This document shows, piece by piece, positions 32,205 through 43,840 of a stretch of 64,000 nucleotides of DNA (its first letter is position 1; every line of letters begins with the position of its first letter). The translations under genes and the position numbers were made by a program. The notes beneath the pieces were generated by a model that was not told the DNA's origin, made no database searches, and was given only the letters and a program-made list of their open reading frames with translations. Source of the stretch: Bolinopsis microptera (lineage: Eukaryota; Ctenophora; Tentaculata; Lobata; Bolinopsidae); assembly GCF_026151205.1 (NCBI RefSeq), contig NC_087084.1, positions 4,765,538 through 4,829,537 on the forward strand, given 5' to 3'.

Positions 32205-33680
32205 ATGAGGCGGGCACACCGACCATCCGACCAGTACAGTTTAGTAGATGAAGATTCAAACCGCCCCCGAGAACTCACCGTCCTCCAAAGTTTCCTGATT
32301 CTCACATCAAGTCTAGCTGCGGAGGTATGTTGTGGTGCTATCTTCATCTTCAACTTCTACATACCATACTTTGTGAGTTATGTAAAGATACGGGGCTCTA
32401 AACCGGACATTACCCTGGAAGATGGTAAACTGTTTCTGCTGCTAATTGCAGCTAGTAATGGGATGAGTGGCTACCCACTGGGTATCATGATATCAGGACT
32501 GCCTGTTAACATTAGTTTAACATTAGGAGCCGGGGTGTTTGGGCTAGGTTACATGATGATCTTTCTAGGAGTTGCATTCCATTACAGCTTTGTAATCGCT
32601 GGAGCCATCTGTTTAGGATTTTCTGCTCAGACGATAAACATCAGTGTTCTTCTGAGGTGCCTCCGAAACTTTAAAGCACACTGGGGTATAGTCAGTGGTT
32701 CTCTCCTGGGCGTGGCATTCGGATCAACCGCCATATTCCATATCTGGGAACGAGCTGTGGTTAACCCCCTGAACATCAAACCAGAAATGCTGAACTCCAC
32801 AGCATTTGAATGGTACTATGATAACCAAGACGTACTGGACAGGTGTAGTGACTTTTATTGGATCATGGGTGGGTGTATGGCGGTGTTACTGATGTACACT
32901 CTGGTAGTTTACAGAATATACCCCTCACCTCCACCTTTAGAAGAGGAGATCATGCCTTTCTTCACCGCGTGCAAAGAAACCGTCTCTAAGATCCTGTCTG
33001 ATGTAAGGTTCATACTGACTCTCATAGCCTTTGAGTTCGCTGGAGTGTCGGGTCTATGCGCCAGATCAAGTCTCAAGACGTACGGAGAGACTTTCATCCC
33101 TGATGAGCACTACCTGTCAGCAGTGGGCAGCAGCGGGTCCTTCGCAGGAGCTGTTGGGTCGCTCACCATGGGGATCTTACTGGACATCACCCGGTCCTCC
33201 AACTCCACTGGAACCAGCCCTAAACTGCTTCTCCTGAACTGTTTGCTAGCGTTTACTGCTTCAGTCATGATGATATTTGCAGCACAAGAGGGTAAGATCT
33301 GGTTCTTGTCCTGTTATGATATGATCCTGTTCGGGTTTGGAGGCTTCAGTGCAGTCAGCGCTATGGTTCTCTACGAAATATTCGGTATCTCAAAGTTCCC
33401 TGTCGCTTACGGAATCTCAAGTCTGACTACCTTCTTGTCCTTTCTGTGGTACTGCTTCTCCATGTTTAGTGGATTACCGGGTAAAGATTTCTGGCTGGCT
33501 AATGCTCTGTTTGCTTTTATGGCGGTTGTGAGTTCCATAGGTCTGATCCTACAGTATCAGACCCACCCAGTGGCCAACCCAGGGGACAATAGTAGTTTTC
33601 TTACTGATGATGAAGAGGACAATGAGTTTATCTTTCACGGTGGGAAAAAGTACATTCTTCAAAAGAGTAGAAATATGTGA
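32205..33680 (+). CDS. major facilitator superfamily transporter (oxalate/formate or monocarboxylate type)
   Basis: 491 residues in one exon. An acidic and basic cytoplasmic N-terminus (MRRAHRPSDQYSLVDEDS) precedes about 12 hydrophobic segments in two groups of six. The first begins at about residue 27; a hydrophilic loop falls near residues 235-260. Features of the anion-transporter branch of MFS include SGYPLGIMISG in the second helix region, SLLGVAFGS, and a long loop ending in the acidic C-terminus SFLTDDEEDNE. It would move small organic anions or similar solutes across a membrane with protons or by exchange; the substrate cannot be read from sequence. The ATG is the first in frame; an upstream ATG at 32196 opens only two codons. 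AATAAA occurs at 33996-34001. The lack of introns contrasts with the neighbouring 13-exon gene and may reflect retroposition. Confidence 0.85.
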   Translation: MRRAHRPSDQYSLVDEDSNRPRELTVLQSFLILTSSLAAEVCCGAIFIFNFYIPYFVSYVKIRGSKPDITLEDGKLFLLLIAASNGMSGYPLGIMISGLPVNISLTLGAGVFGLGYMMIFLGVAFHYSFVIAGAICLGFSAQTINISVLLRCLRNFKAHWGIVSGSLLGVAFGSTAIFHIWERAVVNPLNIKPEMLNSTAFEWYYDNQDVLDRCSDFYWIMGGCMAVLLMYTLVVYRIYPSPPPLEEEIMPFFTACKETVSKILSDVRFILTLIAFEFAGVSGLCARSSLKTYGETFIPDEHYLSAVGSSGSFAGAVGSLTMGILLDITRSSNSTGTSPKLLLLNCLLAFTASVMMIFAAQEGKIWFLSCYDMILFGFGGFSAVSAMVLYEIFGISKFPVAYGISSLTTFLSFLWYCFSMFSGLPGKDFWLANALFAFMAVVSSIGLILQYQTHPVANPGDNSSFLTDDEEDNEFIFHGGKKYILQKSRNM

Positions 33681-34620
33681 TTGTTGATTGTGTTAAGTTT
33701 TTAATCTAATAATGCTGCGTACAGATGGTATATGACGGCGTTTGCATTATGATGTCATAGAATTAATTAACAATGATTTTTGTAGGTGCATGTGAACAAA
33801 CCCCCATCTTTTTCAATTTTGCGTGTCAGATCACAGATGTATAATTCTTATAATTGTATTCACAATTAAATTTTATCACCACGAATTTGGCTTCATTATT
33901 TGGATTCATACTGCTTAGTATTAGTAACTAGTGGCCTAATAGAAAAATACTCAACTGGTCCCTCAGTTGTCTTAATTAATGGACTCAAGAATGCGAATAA
34001 AACAATATATTAAAAATGAAATAAAATAAATTAAATATCACTTCACAAGAGTTGTTATACTAATACTAATATCATTATATACTGTACTGTACAGATATAA
34101 TACAACTCAATTTTATGTTAGTATTACAAAAACCATGTATAAATAGTCAAAATATAAAGTAAATGAAAATTCCCAAGAATTTTCTCACCGTCGAGTATCA
34201 GTAATCGAACTATCGGTAACCTATGCATGCTCAGCCCAGGCTTATCTAGCATTAACAAAAGGTTGACAAAAGTTTAGAGATATAGTGTTATTCAATCCCA
34301 TAATAGAAATCACATAAATCATAACAAGATTTATCTAATTACTTATCACAAAACGAAATTATCTCAAATATCTACGCTAAATTTAATAACGTATATGATG
34401 ATGTTTTGTGGAAATAAAGAAACATTTGCAAGAGTACGCAAAGGATTTAGCAAAGGCATGAAGTTATAAAAGTAAAATTCTGTAAAAATCAAAGAAACGA
34501 AATATTGATGAAGACCAGGTCTCTCATGCAATATTGCTATAAATTCATTAAATAAGTAAATAGAACTGTAGAACTGGAAGTGGAAATTGGTGCATACATA
34601 TCAAACTGATTAAAACGTTT
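33681..34620. other. convergent intergenic region
   Basis: AT-rich DNA between the 3' ends of the transporter (plus) and the metalloproteinase (minus). It should hold both 3' UTRs. A minus-strand AATAAA near 34630-34625 could end the metalloproteinase transcript. Confidence 0.5.
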
Positions 34621-34822
34621 GTTTTATTAATATCAAATAAATAATCTGATACTAAATTGTCCGTTTGATCCCTCGCCAAATACAAAAACCAACCACCAAA
34701 GTTCAATTCCTAATGTTCCGGCCTGCAGTTTCTTCGCCATTTTCACATTCTTTTCTTTAGTAGTTTCAGACCTCAAGTCCTCACTAGGAAGGACCGAGTT
34801 TTAATCTACAGGGCTGGTTTCC

Positions 34823-37800
34823 TCAGACTATACGAAGTGCAAGGACGGACACAAGCATTGTGCTGGCAATGTGCCCAGAGGAAGATGAGGAGTCAACAAG
34901 GGCTGCCACTTCCTCGCTACCATCCTCCATTGACTGAAAATATATTGTGTTATAATCATTATTTCTTGTAATCCCATTTATCATTATCAAACTTTACACA
35001 AATCCGAAGTAGTAATATAAAATATCATAGGGATCTGATAAGTTTACAAATATTTATTGCATCAAAAGTTTTGTAAAAAGGATCCTTTATCTGAATAATC
35101 ATTAGGAGAAAAGACCACAAAAAACACTGGTTGGTATCTCAAAAGCCTTCATTTATAGCCGCCATACGTTGACTTTACGACAGTGGCCGCTTGATAAAAC
35201 TTGCCAAAAATCCCTGGAGAATTTATATCTACAAGCTATCGGCTATTCAACCACGTAGATAGGACGTTTACTTACCACGAAGTTAGCGTTATGATCTTCA
35301 CAGGAGAGCCACTTGTTTTCAGTGTCGTATCTCTGACCTTGAAGTCTGTAGAGTCTGTTGCTGTACAACCAGTAACTCTGCGGGGTTGAAGTTTGTTATA
35401 GTCTTTAACTTGGATAGGTTAAATAACGAAAATATAGCATGAACCAACATAATCAGTTTAATGTTAACTGACTATAAATGTATTACTTGTATTTTAATAG
35501 CACTGAAAGTATTGAAAAGTATTGCTGTTAGTGTTAAAAAAGTAGTGCATAATGCATATGACATATCTAATTATAGCTTCACCTACGACACTCATCTGCA
35601 TAACTTAAATAAGTAAATATTGTAGAGTTGCCAACGGGGTCATGTTATACAATTACAACTGAATAGCTTAAAGTAACTATAGACTGACAGGTCCCCTCCT
35701 AAGCTATGTCCCCAGAATGCAATATTTTAAATTTGTATGATTCATGAAAGTCTAAGAAAAGCGGTCAGAGAAGTAACGATGCAGTGAAAGGTGGCCATGT
35801 TAGAATATAGAAAAGAATCCATTAAAGGTTCTGCATTCGAGACTTTAAGAGACCCTTTACAACAATGCAAGTTAAAACATGTACATGATAGATTTATTTG
35901 TAGCTGATCAATGCGAATGAGTGAGGGGATTTGAAAGTGGTGTATTACAAATTACCATGACATATGTCGCGGTTAAAAAGTGTGAATATGGTGATTAGTG
36001 GTACTGGTAACTGGAATAATGTTCAAGATGATTCTAATGATTTCAGCTTTGATGTCGAGTAACTTTTCAAACTTGATATTTTGACTATAAAAATAACGAG
36101 TACTTGCTATTGCTTAACGGACTAACTGGTTTAACAAGCGGACTTTATTTTGATTATATTATGCCTCCTTAATGTTGAAGCAAAATAAGTTAATAATTTT
36201 GATTCAGCCACCATATTGACACGTTCTTGATTTTAAAAATCGTAACAAGCGGAATTAAATTAAATTGTGCCTCCTTGATGTTACAACAAAGTTAGTTAAT
36301 AATTTATATAATTTGACACGTACTTTATCTTTAAAAACGTAAGTTTTGCCGTCAGGAGCCGAGGTGATGGCGTCCAGGGAGTTAGGAATTCCTCTCCAGG
36401 TTCTAATAGTTCGGGGATACCCAGGATCTATTCTCTGAAAAAGAAAATGTATTAGAATCGTTGTTATTGTTAAATAAATCGATTATCATGCGTGTGAGCT
36501 GATAGAAAAAAAATGGCTGGGGCTAAGACCTTTTTTTTTGTCGAACTTTTAACCAGATGCAAACCAGACCGTATGTTTTTGATTGCCAAACCGAACTGAA
36601 ATTTAGGTCGCTACAAAATGTACCATTAAATCCATCAGGAAAAAACGACCGCTTTAGTTACATTATTTGAAAGCTTTTTTCCTAAAATACTTATGTGTTC
36701 ATCGGGCCATTATATCAGACTCCCGAAACCATTGAAACATATTTCACGGTTAATTTATCCGCATACCAAGATATGTATCAGCAACCCGGAGATAGCTACA
36801 ACATGTCATCACGATTACAAAAACCTCAAGAAAACAACCGATAATTTTGCTAAAGAATTTTAAGAAATTTTCCTTTGTTTCAGCACCCTGATTTGTCGTC
36901 GGAGACCCATCGGTGCTGCCACATTCTATTTTGAGACCCCATGTAAGTTCCAAATTTCCGAATCACCCCACGCTCCATGTTAAAGCCTCCAACATTCTAA
37001 CATCCGAATATTTTGAGTGTTACGCAATAGACTGATTTAAAGGTCATGGCACCAAATTGAGGGATCTGAGACTGTTCATACTTATTGTTGACATACAACT
37101 GACATGGTGCCATTACGGCTTCAGTTGAAGCCATCTCGGTGAATCTGTTAATTCTATTGTGGCCAGCCTTTGAGGTATAATATTAATAGCCCCCTCAAAT
37201 TAAAGGCGTTAGAGAATGAATATAAATCAGGTAATCTAAATCAATCTGTCAATCAATCTGTCATCGATGAATTATTTTTAGTGATTATACCACGTATGAT
37301 TTATTAATATCATCTAAACAAGAAGAAGTTATACGAATACTCACATTGCTCCAGAAGTCGTATCTCCAGTACTTCCCGTTGCTACCGAACAAGTAACCCT
37401 TACTGTTGTGGGACCACCTGAGAGATTTTAACTGTGAAGTTAAAAGAACATTATTTAATAACTATTTTTAAAGCGGATAAATTAACTGCTTTTAAAGGTT
37501 TGTTGTGATGGTTGATGTGACTGGATATGTTATCATATACCATATTAGGAACTGTTGTCATGTTAGGTAATAGGTATAACAGGCAGTGTTATAAAAGTTT
37601 GGTGTGTTTCACGGTGCGATGGTTCAATAACCTATTGTTCAATGTCCTATCAGACTATAGGAGTATAGGCAATAAAGCAATAAACATTACTAGAGCCATC
37701 TATCACGCTATAAGACCGCAAACACCGCAACAAATGTTTTGACAAAAAAACAGTTTTAAGAGCAAGAAAGGAATTCCAAAATATTTCATCCTACCGAGCA

Positions 37801-40800
37801 AATATCAAAAAGATAAATGATGAAACATACTTGAAAGCGGCTACGATATTGTCGTGAATTCCTCCAAAATCTTTGACATGTTTAGGAAAGCCACGATCCA
37901 CAGACTTCCTGACCCAGTCCCACCTCCATAGCATTTTGTTCCTGAGTGATGAGGAAATGTTTAACTTTATGTTGGACTTTAAAATGGCTGAATTACTAAA
38001 GTCAAAGAGGTGGAGTGAAATGATGTTTAGATTTTGTTAAGTTTTTGTATTATCTACAAAGCAGTTTGTTGAATTGGGTGAAACTGGAAATGTTAGACTA
38101 TAACACACCAGCAATCACAAAAGAAGAAGCCGAATATGAACTAAGATTACGCGATGGAAGTTTGTGTTAAGACTATTGTTAAGAATTTTATTCTGTTAAA
38201 AATCTAACAAAAAATCAAGTTTTGCAACAGTAGTTTGAGCCTACTATAATAACAGGGACGTAGTTTTGCGCCTTCTACAAAAGAAACCTACTACATATTT
38301 ACCTGAAGAAGTAAATTTTGTTGTTGATACCAGCCATGGCAGCGGTGATAGGACCGGATATCCCGGGAAAGACGGAGGATATTTTAACGGGATAGTGGGG
38401 CATGGAGTCCTGCTGGTTATACATCCACACTTGGTCTCCTCGGAACATGAAGAACGCTTTACCTGAAAATATGAATGGATTATTATTACTTTTATTCATT
38501 TATTGAAAATTATTAATCAACTATATACAGCAAACACAAGATAATAGAAATTAAATCGTAAAATCGAGTGGCCGAGTAGTCTCGACTCACCCATAACTTC
38601 TCCAAAGACGTCTATCATGAGCTTTGTACACTAAATCGTTGAAATTACTTAAACTAAATCTTTTATTTACAATCACAATAATTATTGAAAATGATGTATT
38701 TAAAAGAAATGGGTTGATTGAATAATGATTATGTTATCATGTTATATGATTATGTAGCTGATTATATTACGATGATTGTATACAACTTAACAGTTTCAAT
38801 TCTTTGTTTAACAAACCGTCGAACTAGGGTACGTGTAGAACTAAAGTACGTATTCCTTAATTTTGAATTGGCGCCTGACCCGTCTATGCTTCTTACTTTC
38901 TTACAAAAACTTTGTTTTCATAGTCAATACATGTGGTGAAGTTGATTAATCGCAACAAAGCTGTTACCGCTAGTTCCGAGAAACCCAAGCCATAGCCAAG
39001 ATGTCAGGGGCCAATTTAAACTGACAACACTTAATGTTGTTAATCACACTTTAAGTCAACAGGTTCGATTTACTCTTACAGGGGACATTTTGGCTGAGAA
39101 TTTTCCTTGTGTTTAAAGTTTTTCCCGGTAGAATTCCCAATAGAGTTATGAGGCTGCAGCCTTATAAAGTCCGCTTTCAATACGTACTTGACTTACAATT
39201 TGTTAATCAAACAATTATTATCGTTTAATTACATAATATTAGTAATTACTTAACAAAAATTACTGACCTATGGTTAAAACAGCATCAATTTTATCGGCAA
39301 CTATGCAAGTTTCTTTAGTTGAACTCATCATAGCGAAATCGGTGCTGGCTGAAGCGTCCCAAGGGGCCATTGTCGTTACTGCTTCTGTGACTTTTTTAGT
39401 TGCTGAAAGATGTTTAAAATTAAATTCAGTGAAAATATTTCAAAAGTAACAACCATCAAAAGTAAGCAGTCAAAATAATCAACACAAAATATGAGAATAT
39501 GGTAGTTACGCTAGTAATCGATAAGGACCCAGTAGTTATTGTAAAAATATTTGAAAGGCAAGAACATTTTTATCATATTAAAGCCGATGGGGATCGGAAC
39601 CACTTCCTGGATAACATATCAGTTAAATTATCTAAAAAGTAAAAAGGATAACATAGGGACTCACCAGTGCCGTACAGCTTAATAATTCCCTCAATATCAT
39701 CATCTCCGAGTTTATCAAACACTCCTCTCTTGTAGACAGGATTCATCACACTGTCTTTTACTTTAGTATGTTTTAATCCTAGAGCATGTCCAATCTCGTG
39801 CACTGCTCCCTGGAAAAAATAAACATTTAAAAAGCATAAAAAAGATCTCAGACGTCATCTTCATTTGACAACACCATAATCGAGCTGGCCATTAAATCGG
39901 AGTCATCTAGAAAACGTGTTAAACTTAGTCACGTGATCGTCCAGTCGTGTAGAGTGATTTATCATATCATCCATTCAAGATTCTTATTTTCTTATCTTGT
40001 TGAAAAAACCCGCGTACTTCAACACTTTATTAATTGAGTAAAGGGGAGTTTTGAAAACAACATTATATTCACAATTCATGGTTCATGGTTGGTAACGTGT
40101 CCACGAGCCAAATCTAATAATCCACTTATTTGGTGAAAGATAATGACGCTCGGTACGTACGTGGAACTTGAACCCTTAATACGTTTTCCATTCTCTTATA
40201 CACATGGGACCTTATCTACCTAAAATACACCCTGTAACCTTTCACTTTAATTAGTGGTTCCAACGACAGTCCTACAAATTGCCACAGATACTTGCAAATG
40301 TTGCACGGCTTAAAAATCTGATTCAAAAGATTAAAAGTAAAAAACGCCCTGTCACGCCCTGTCTCCAAAGTGACGATAACCGCTCAAAACCTCACGATAA
40401 ACGAATAATTATAATTAAATAATTGATAAATAATAATTATAATTAATTAATTGAAAGGTTACTCACCCACATGAGATCATAGCCATCTTTTTGGGCTCCA
40501 TTTAACAGCCAGTTTTCGTCGTCATCAAAATGTATTTCCCCAACAGTCGGGAAGGAAGCGTGAGCTAATACTCCACCCGGTCCATCAAATGATAATCTGG
40601 GGGAAGGGCAAGTTTAATAATACATATAATTGATATTTACAGGTACAGCTTGTAGGGGATAAATTATCGCTTTTCAATTATTGTTAAGTGTTTTAATACG
40701 CACCTTCATTTCGAATTATTACGGAATCTTTTATATTTTTAGAGCTTGGACCAACCCCTTTAAAGGTTTAGTGCGCTTGAAGAACTAGAAAGTGCGTTTG

Positions 40801-43800
40801 AAGCTCGCAATAGAGCGATTGAAGCAAAACCGATTACCATCAGAAGCTTTATTTTGAGCGGGCCTTTGATTTACAGTAAATTGTAAAATAATCAAAGTAG
40901 TATCGACAAGCTGGCTGTACTGAATCGGATTATACTGCTGAAATCGGCTTGAAACGCACGACTAGCGAGTTGGAAGTGGTAGAATATCACTTGAAGTGTC
41001 AAAATACAGCTTCAAGTGGCACTCAGTTACGCTTTTTATCAGACTTCAGAGCACTTCAAAAGCAGGATCTAGGTAACTACTCTAATACCTTAACAATTTC
41101 TGTCGGCACTTAAGTCATTATTTTATTAAGTTACTGCAATAACAATTCTTCTATGGCGAATTGACTGATCAATCTGGATGGTCGGTCTTATATAATTTGT
41201 ATTTGACCCTAGCAGCCAGCAGGTGGACATTTTTTTAAATTAGAAAAAGATTTTTCAGAACTCTTACTTTTTATCCATGTGAGAGGTTCTGTTGGTCTCG
41301 TGAGACCCTTTAACAAACGACACTATTAAGTCGGCATGCTTTTCTTTGTGGGTCTTTGTAAACGTCAAGTCGGCAGAATCCTGCCACAGATCTAGGGCAG
41401 AGGAAAATATGTCGTCAATCGAAGATTTAGCTAGGCTTTTTTGCTCGGAGTACTTTGATATAAGGTATTTGAGATCCTTTCTTCTCCATTTGGAAGCAAT
41501 TGCGTATCTTTTCAGGCGCCTGCAATATATTGTCATGATGAAATGGATATATTAGTATAATGATATATTTGATAGTTACGACACTGAAAATGTAATAATA
41601 AAGTGATAATTTAAGCGGAATTTAAGGTTTCAAGGAAAATGTCAAAATAAACCGCCAGCATCATCGAAGACATACAAAAACTTTGACAAATTATCAAGGC
41701 CATGCCAGCTATGTCAGTGGCTTACAAATTCCTAAAACCGATAGTTTATAACATACATGAGGAGGAACTAAAGATTGGTTCTAACGAAAACTTGTCAGTT
41801 GAAGTCGCTTTTACCTACAGTTAAGGCGGTTAATAAGTTAATTATATGACTTACCCTGAGGTGGATTGTTCAGGCTCAAAATCTGGCATCCCACATCGTG
41901 GAGTGGCCATTTTTTGAAGTGTTTCATCGTCCAATACACCAGTTAGATTTAGACTATGGTAATCCTGAAAAGAAAATAAAGTTTAATAAATATAAGTAAA
42001 ATAAATAAATTAGTTAATTCCAAAGCTACCTGGAGATAAATATCTTTATCAGTAACAGTGTGATTTAGGAAATATTTTCTGCCCGTGAAAATCATTCGTT
42101 CACGTCTATATTTGGAGGAGTAATTCTAGAAAGTCTATAAATGATATTCATATAGTTGTTAAACCGCACAAAATTCCTCAGAATCTCTTGCAAAATTATT
42201 TGCTATCCTCCTCAAATATCAAGAAACCACGCAAGTTTTGCAGGTCAATGGTATTCTTGCTAGAACTTCATTGGGAACGCGAATCAGTTTAACAAAAACC
42301 AAGACTTTCGAAACGTGAGCTCCATAATCTAACATTAACATTCATTTTTCTTAATGTAAAACTTTTCCAATCTAAACTTATTAAAATTTTACAGTGTCAG
42401 TACGTGATTTGAGATCTCCACATTCCACAGGATATAACAGTAAGACCATAAAAATTGGTAATGGTAGCTTTTGTTAAGATTTGTCGGATGTCGTATGGAC
42501 TGCACAGCGCAGTTAAGGTAGCTTCAGTTCAATTTTGCAGAATTCTCGCTATACTTGAAATAAATTGGAAACGCGTGATCACCAAAACACTTCACGAAAA
42601 CCTCCAGTAGGTATCACAACGTGATCTTTGGTAAAATCTTAAATATCCGAAAAATCGGTCGCTTTTGCCCTTTTGGACGCATTTGTCGGCACTCTCAGGT
42701 ATACCCTTATATTACCGTAAAAGTAGATATTTGCAATATTTCATTCATAAAATTAGACCCAGAATCCCTGCAAAAGTTGAGCGCATGATATTGATAAGAA
42801 TTTAAGAGATATTTGTTTAATTGCCAGGATATACCTGTTTAAAGTTAAAACTCAACAAAACTTCTAATACACCTAAAATTGCACTATGGTGTGTCCCCTA
42901 ACTTTGATAAGCTTTTGTGCTAGTTGGATTTCTGATGGAATGTCTTACGAAACCTGTTAATCAGCAGCAAGTCTGTAGCCAGCTATGCAAATCCCCGTGA
43001 GGCCTGAAACCGTAACAATGACAACAATGTTAAGACCATCAGTGCAGAGCAATTAGTTGTAGAGTTATTATATTATATAGGGGCAAGTGTTGTAGTAGCT
43101 GCAGTTTTGGAACTTTTAGAAGTTTTAGACGACTCGTAGATGGACTCAGACGATGAATTGATACTAGAGTTAGGCGCTGGATTGGTCGCACTTTTCTATT
43201 CTGATGGCTTCTGGAACTGGATTTAAAACAAAACACCAACAGTGAAACAGTGAAAGACAACATACGCACATAGGGTACCCCCATAGAAATGCTATGATAA
43301 TGAATATGTGAAATATGTTGGCTAGATTGAGCATTTAAACAACAATTATAATAATTTCTTTAAAAAGTGCCGTGTACAACATACAATGATTTATAATCGG
43401 CTTACCTGAAACTTTAAGATAGAACTGCTAAGATGTTCTTCTCCGTTTGTAGCTGCCGCTGGGTCTATCTCTAAGTATCCGTACTTCTTCAAATAATCCT
43501 GTAACATGTTGGATTTAGGGCTTCTAAAACTTACTGGCCTCATTCGTGATTCGTTTGTTGAGGTACTTATTACTATTATAGTTGAAAGTGAAGTTAATGA
43601 TTTCTTGGAAAGACTGGATTTCCGAAAAGTGAGCGAGCAGCTTTGATGAAGGTTAAATCTATCATCGCCAATAAATTGACTTTCTAAATCAAATTATTGA
43701 TCATATCGTTTAGCGAATAAAGAACAATAAGTCTTACCTCGGGATCAGTTGATGAAAGCAAAGTAAACGAGCAAAAGAAGGGAAGGATGTACGCTAGCAC

Positions 43801-43818
43801 TGACACAGCCATTGTCAT
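34823..43818 (-). CDS. matrix metalloproteinase, furin-activated, with hemopexin domain and GPI-type tail
   Basis: Thirteen exons: 43818-43738, 43498-43406, 41964-41855, 41519-41268, 40596-40467, 39809-39665, 39402-39268, 38462-38303, 37941-37831, 37417-37345, 36434-36324, 35377-35276 and 34933-34823. All junctions are GT-AG and in phase; total 537 residues. Order: signal peptide (1 to about 22); prodomain with the cysteine switch PRCGMPD (80-86, Cys82); furin site RLKR (96-99); catalytic domain with [11 protein letters not shown] (His226, Glu227, His230, His236 bind zinc and act in catalysis) and Met-turn M244; linker (about 271-302); four-bladed hemopexin domain closed by Cys303 and Cys493; then a Ser-rich stretch (516-520) and hydrophobic C-terminus ([14 protein letters not shown]), as in GPI-anchored membrane-type MMPs. 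It should cleave matrix or surface proteins at the cell surface. The family and domains are clear; the GPI anchor is inferred. Confidence 0.93.
38816..38850. repeat. GTCGAACT-type motif pair inside a metalloproteinase intron
   Basis: CCGTCGAACTAGGGTACGTG is followed by TAGAACTAAAGTACGT, the same pattern as at 27486-27620. Confidence 0.45.
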
Positions 43819-43840
43819 ATCTGAACTGAAACAAAAAACT
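43819..43840 (-). promoter_or_regulatory. splice-acceptor-like sequence just upstream of the metalloproteinase ATG
   Basis: On the minus strand TTTTTTGTTTCAG ends ten bases before the ATG, with a second CAG five bases later. This is a strong 3' splice-site pattern, so there is probably a 5'-UTR intron, or a trans-splicing acceptor if the species uses spliced leaders. Confidence 0.4.

Noticed and set aside
43039-43284. Frames in the metalloproteinase intron 2, one Ser/Thr-rich
   Set aside because: No acceptor gives a phase compatible with exon 2, and exons 2 and 3 already join in frame across the prodomain.
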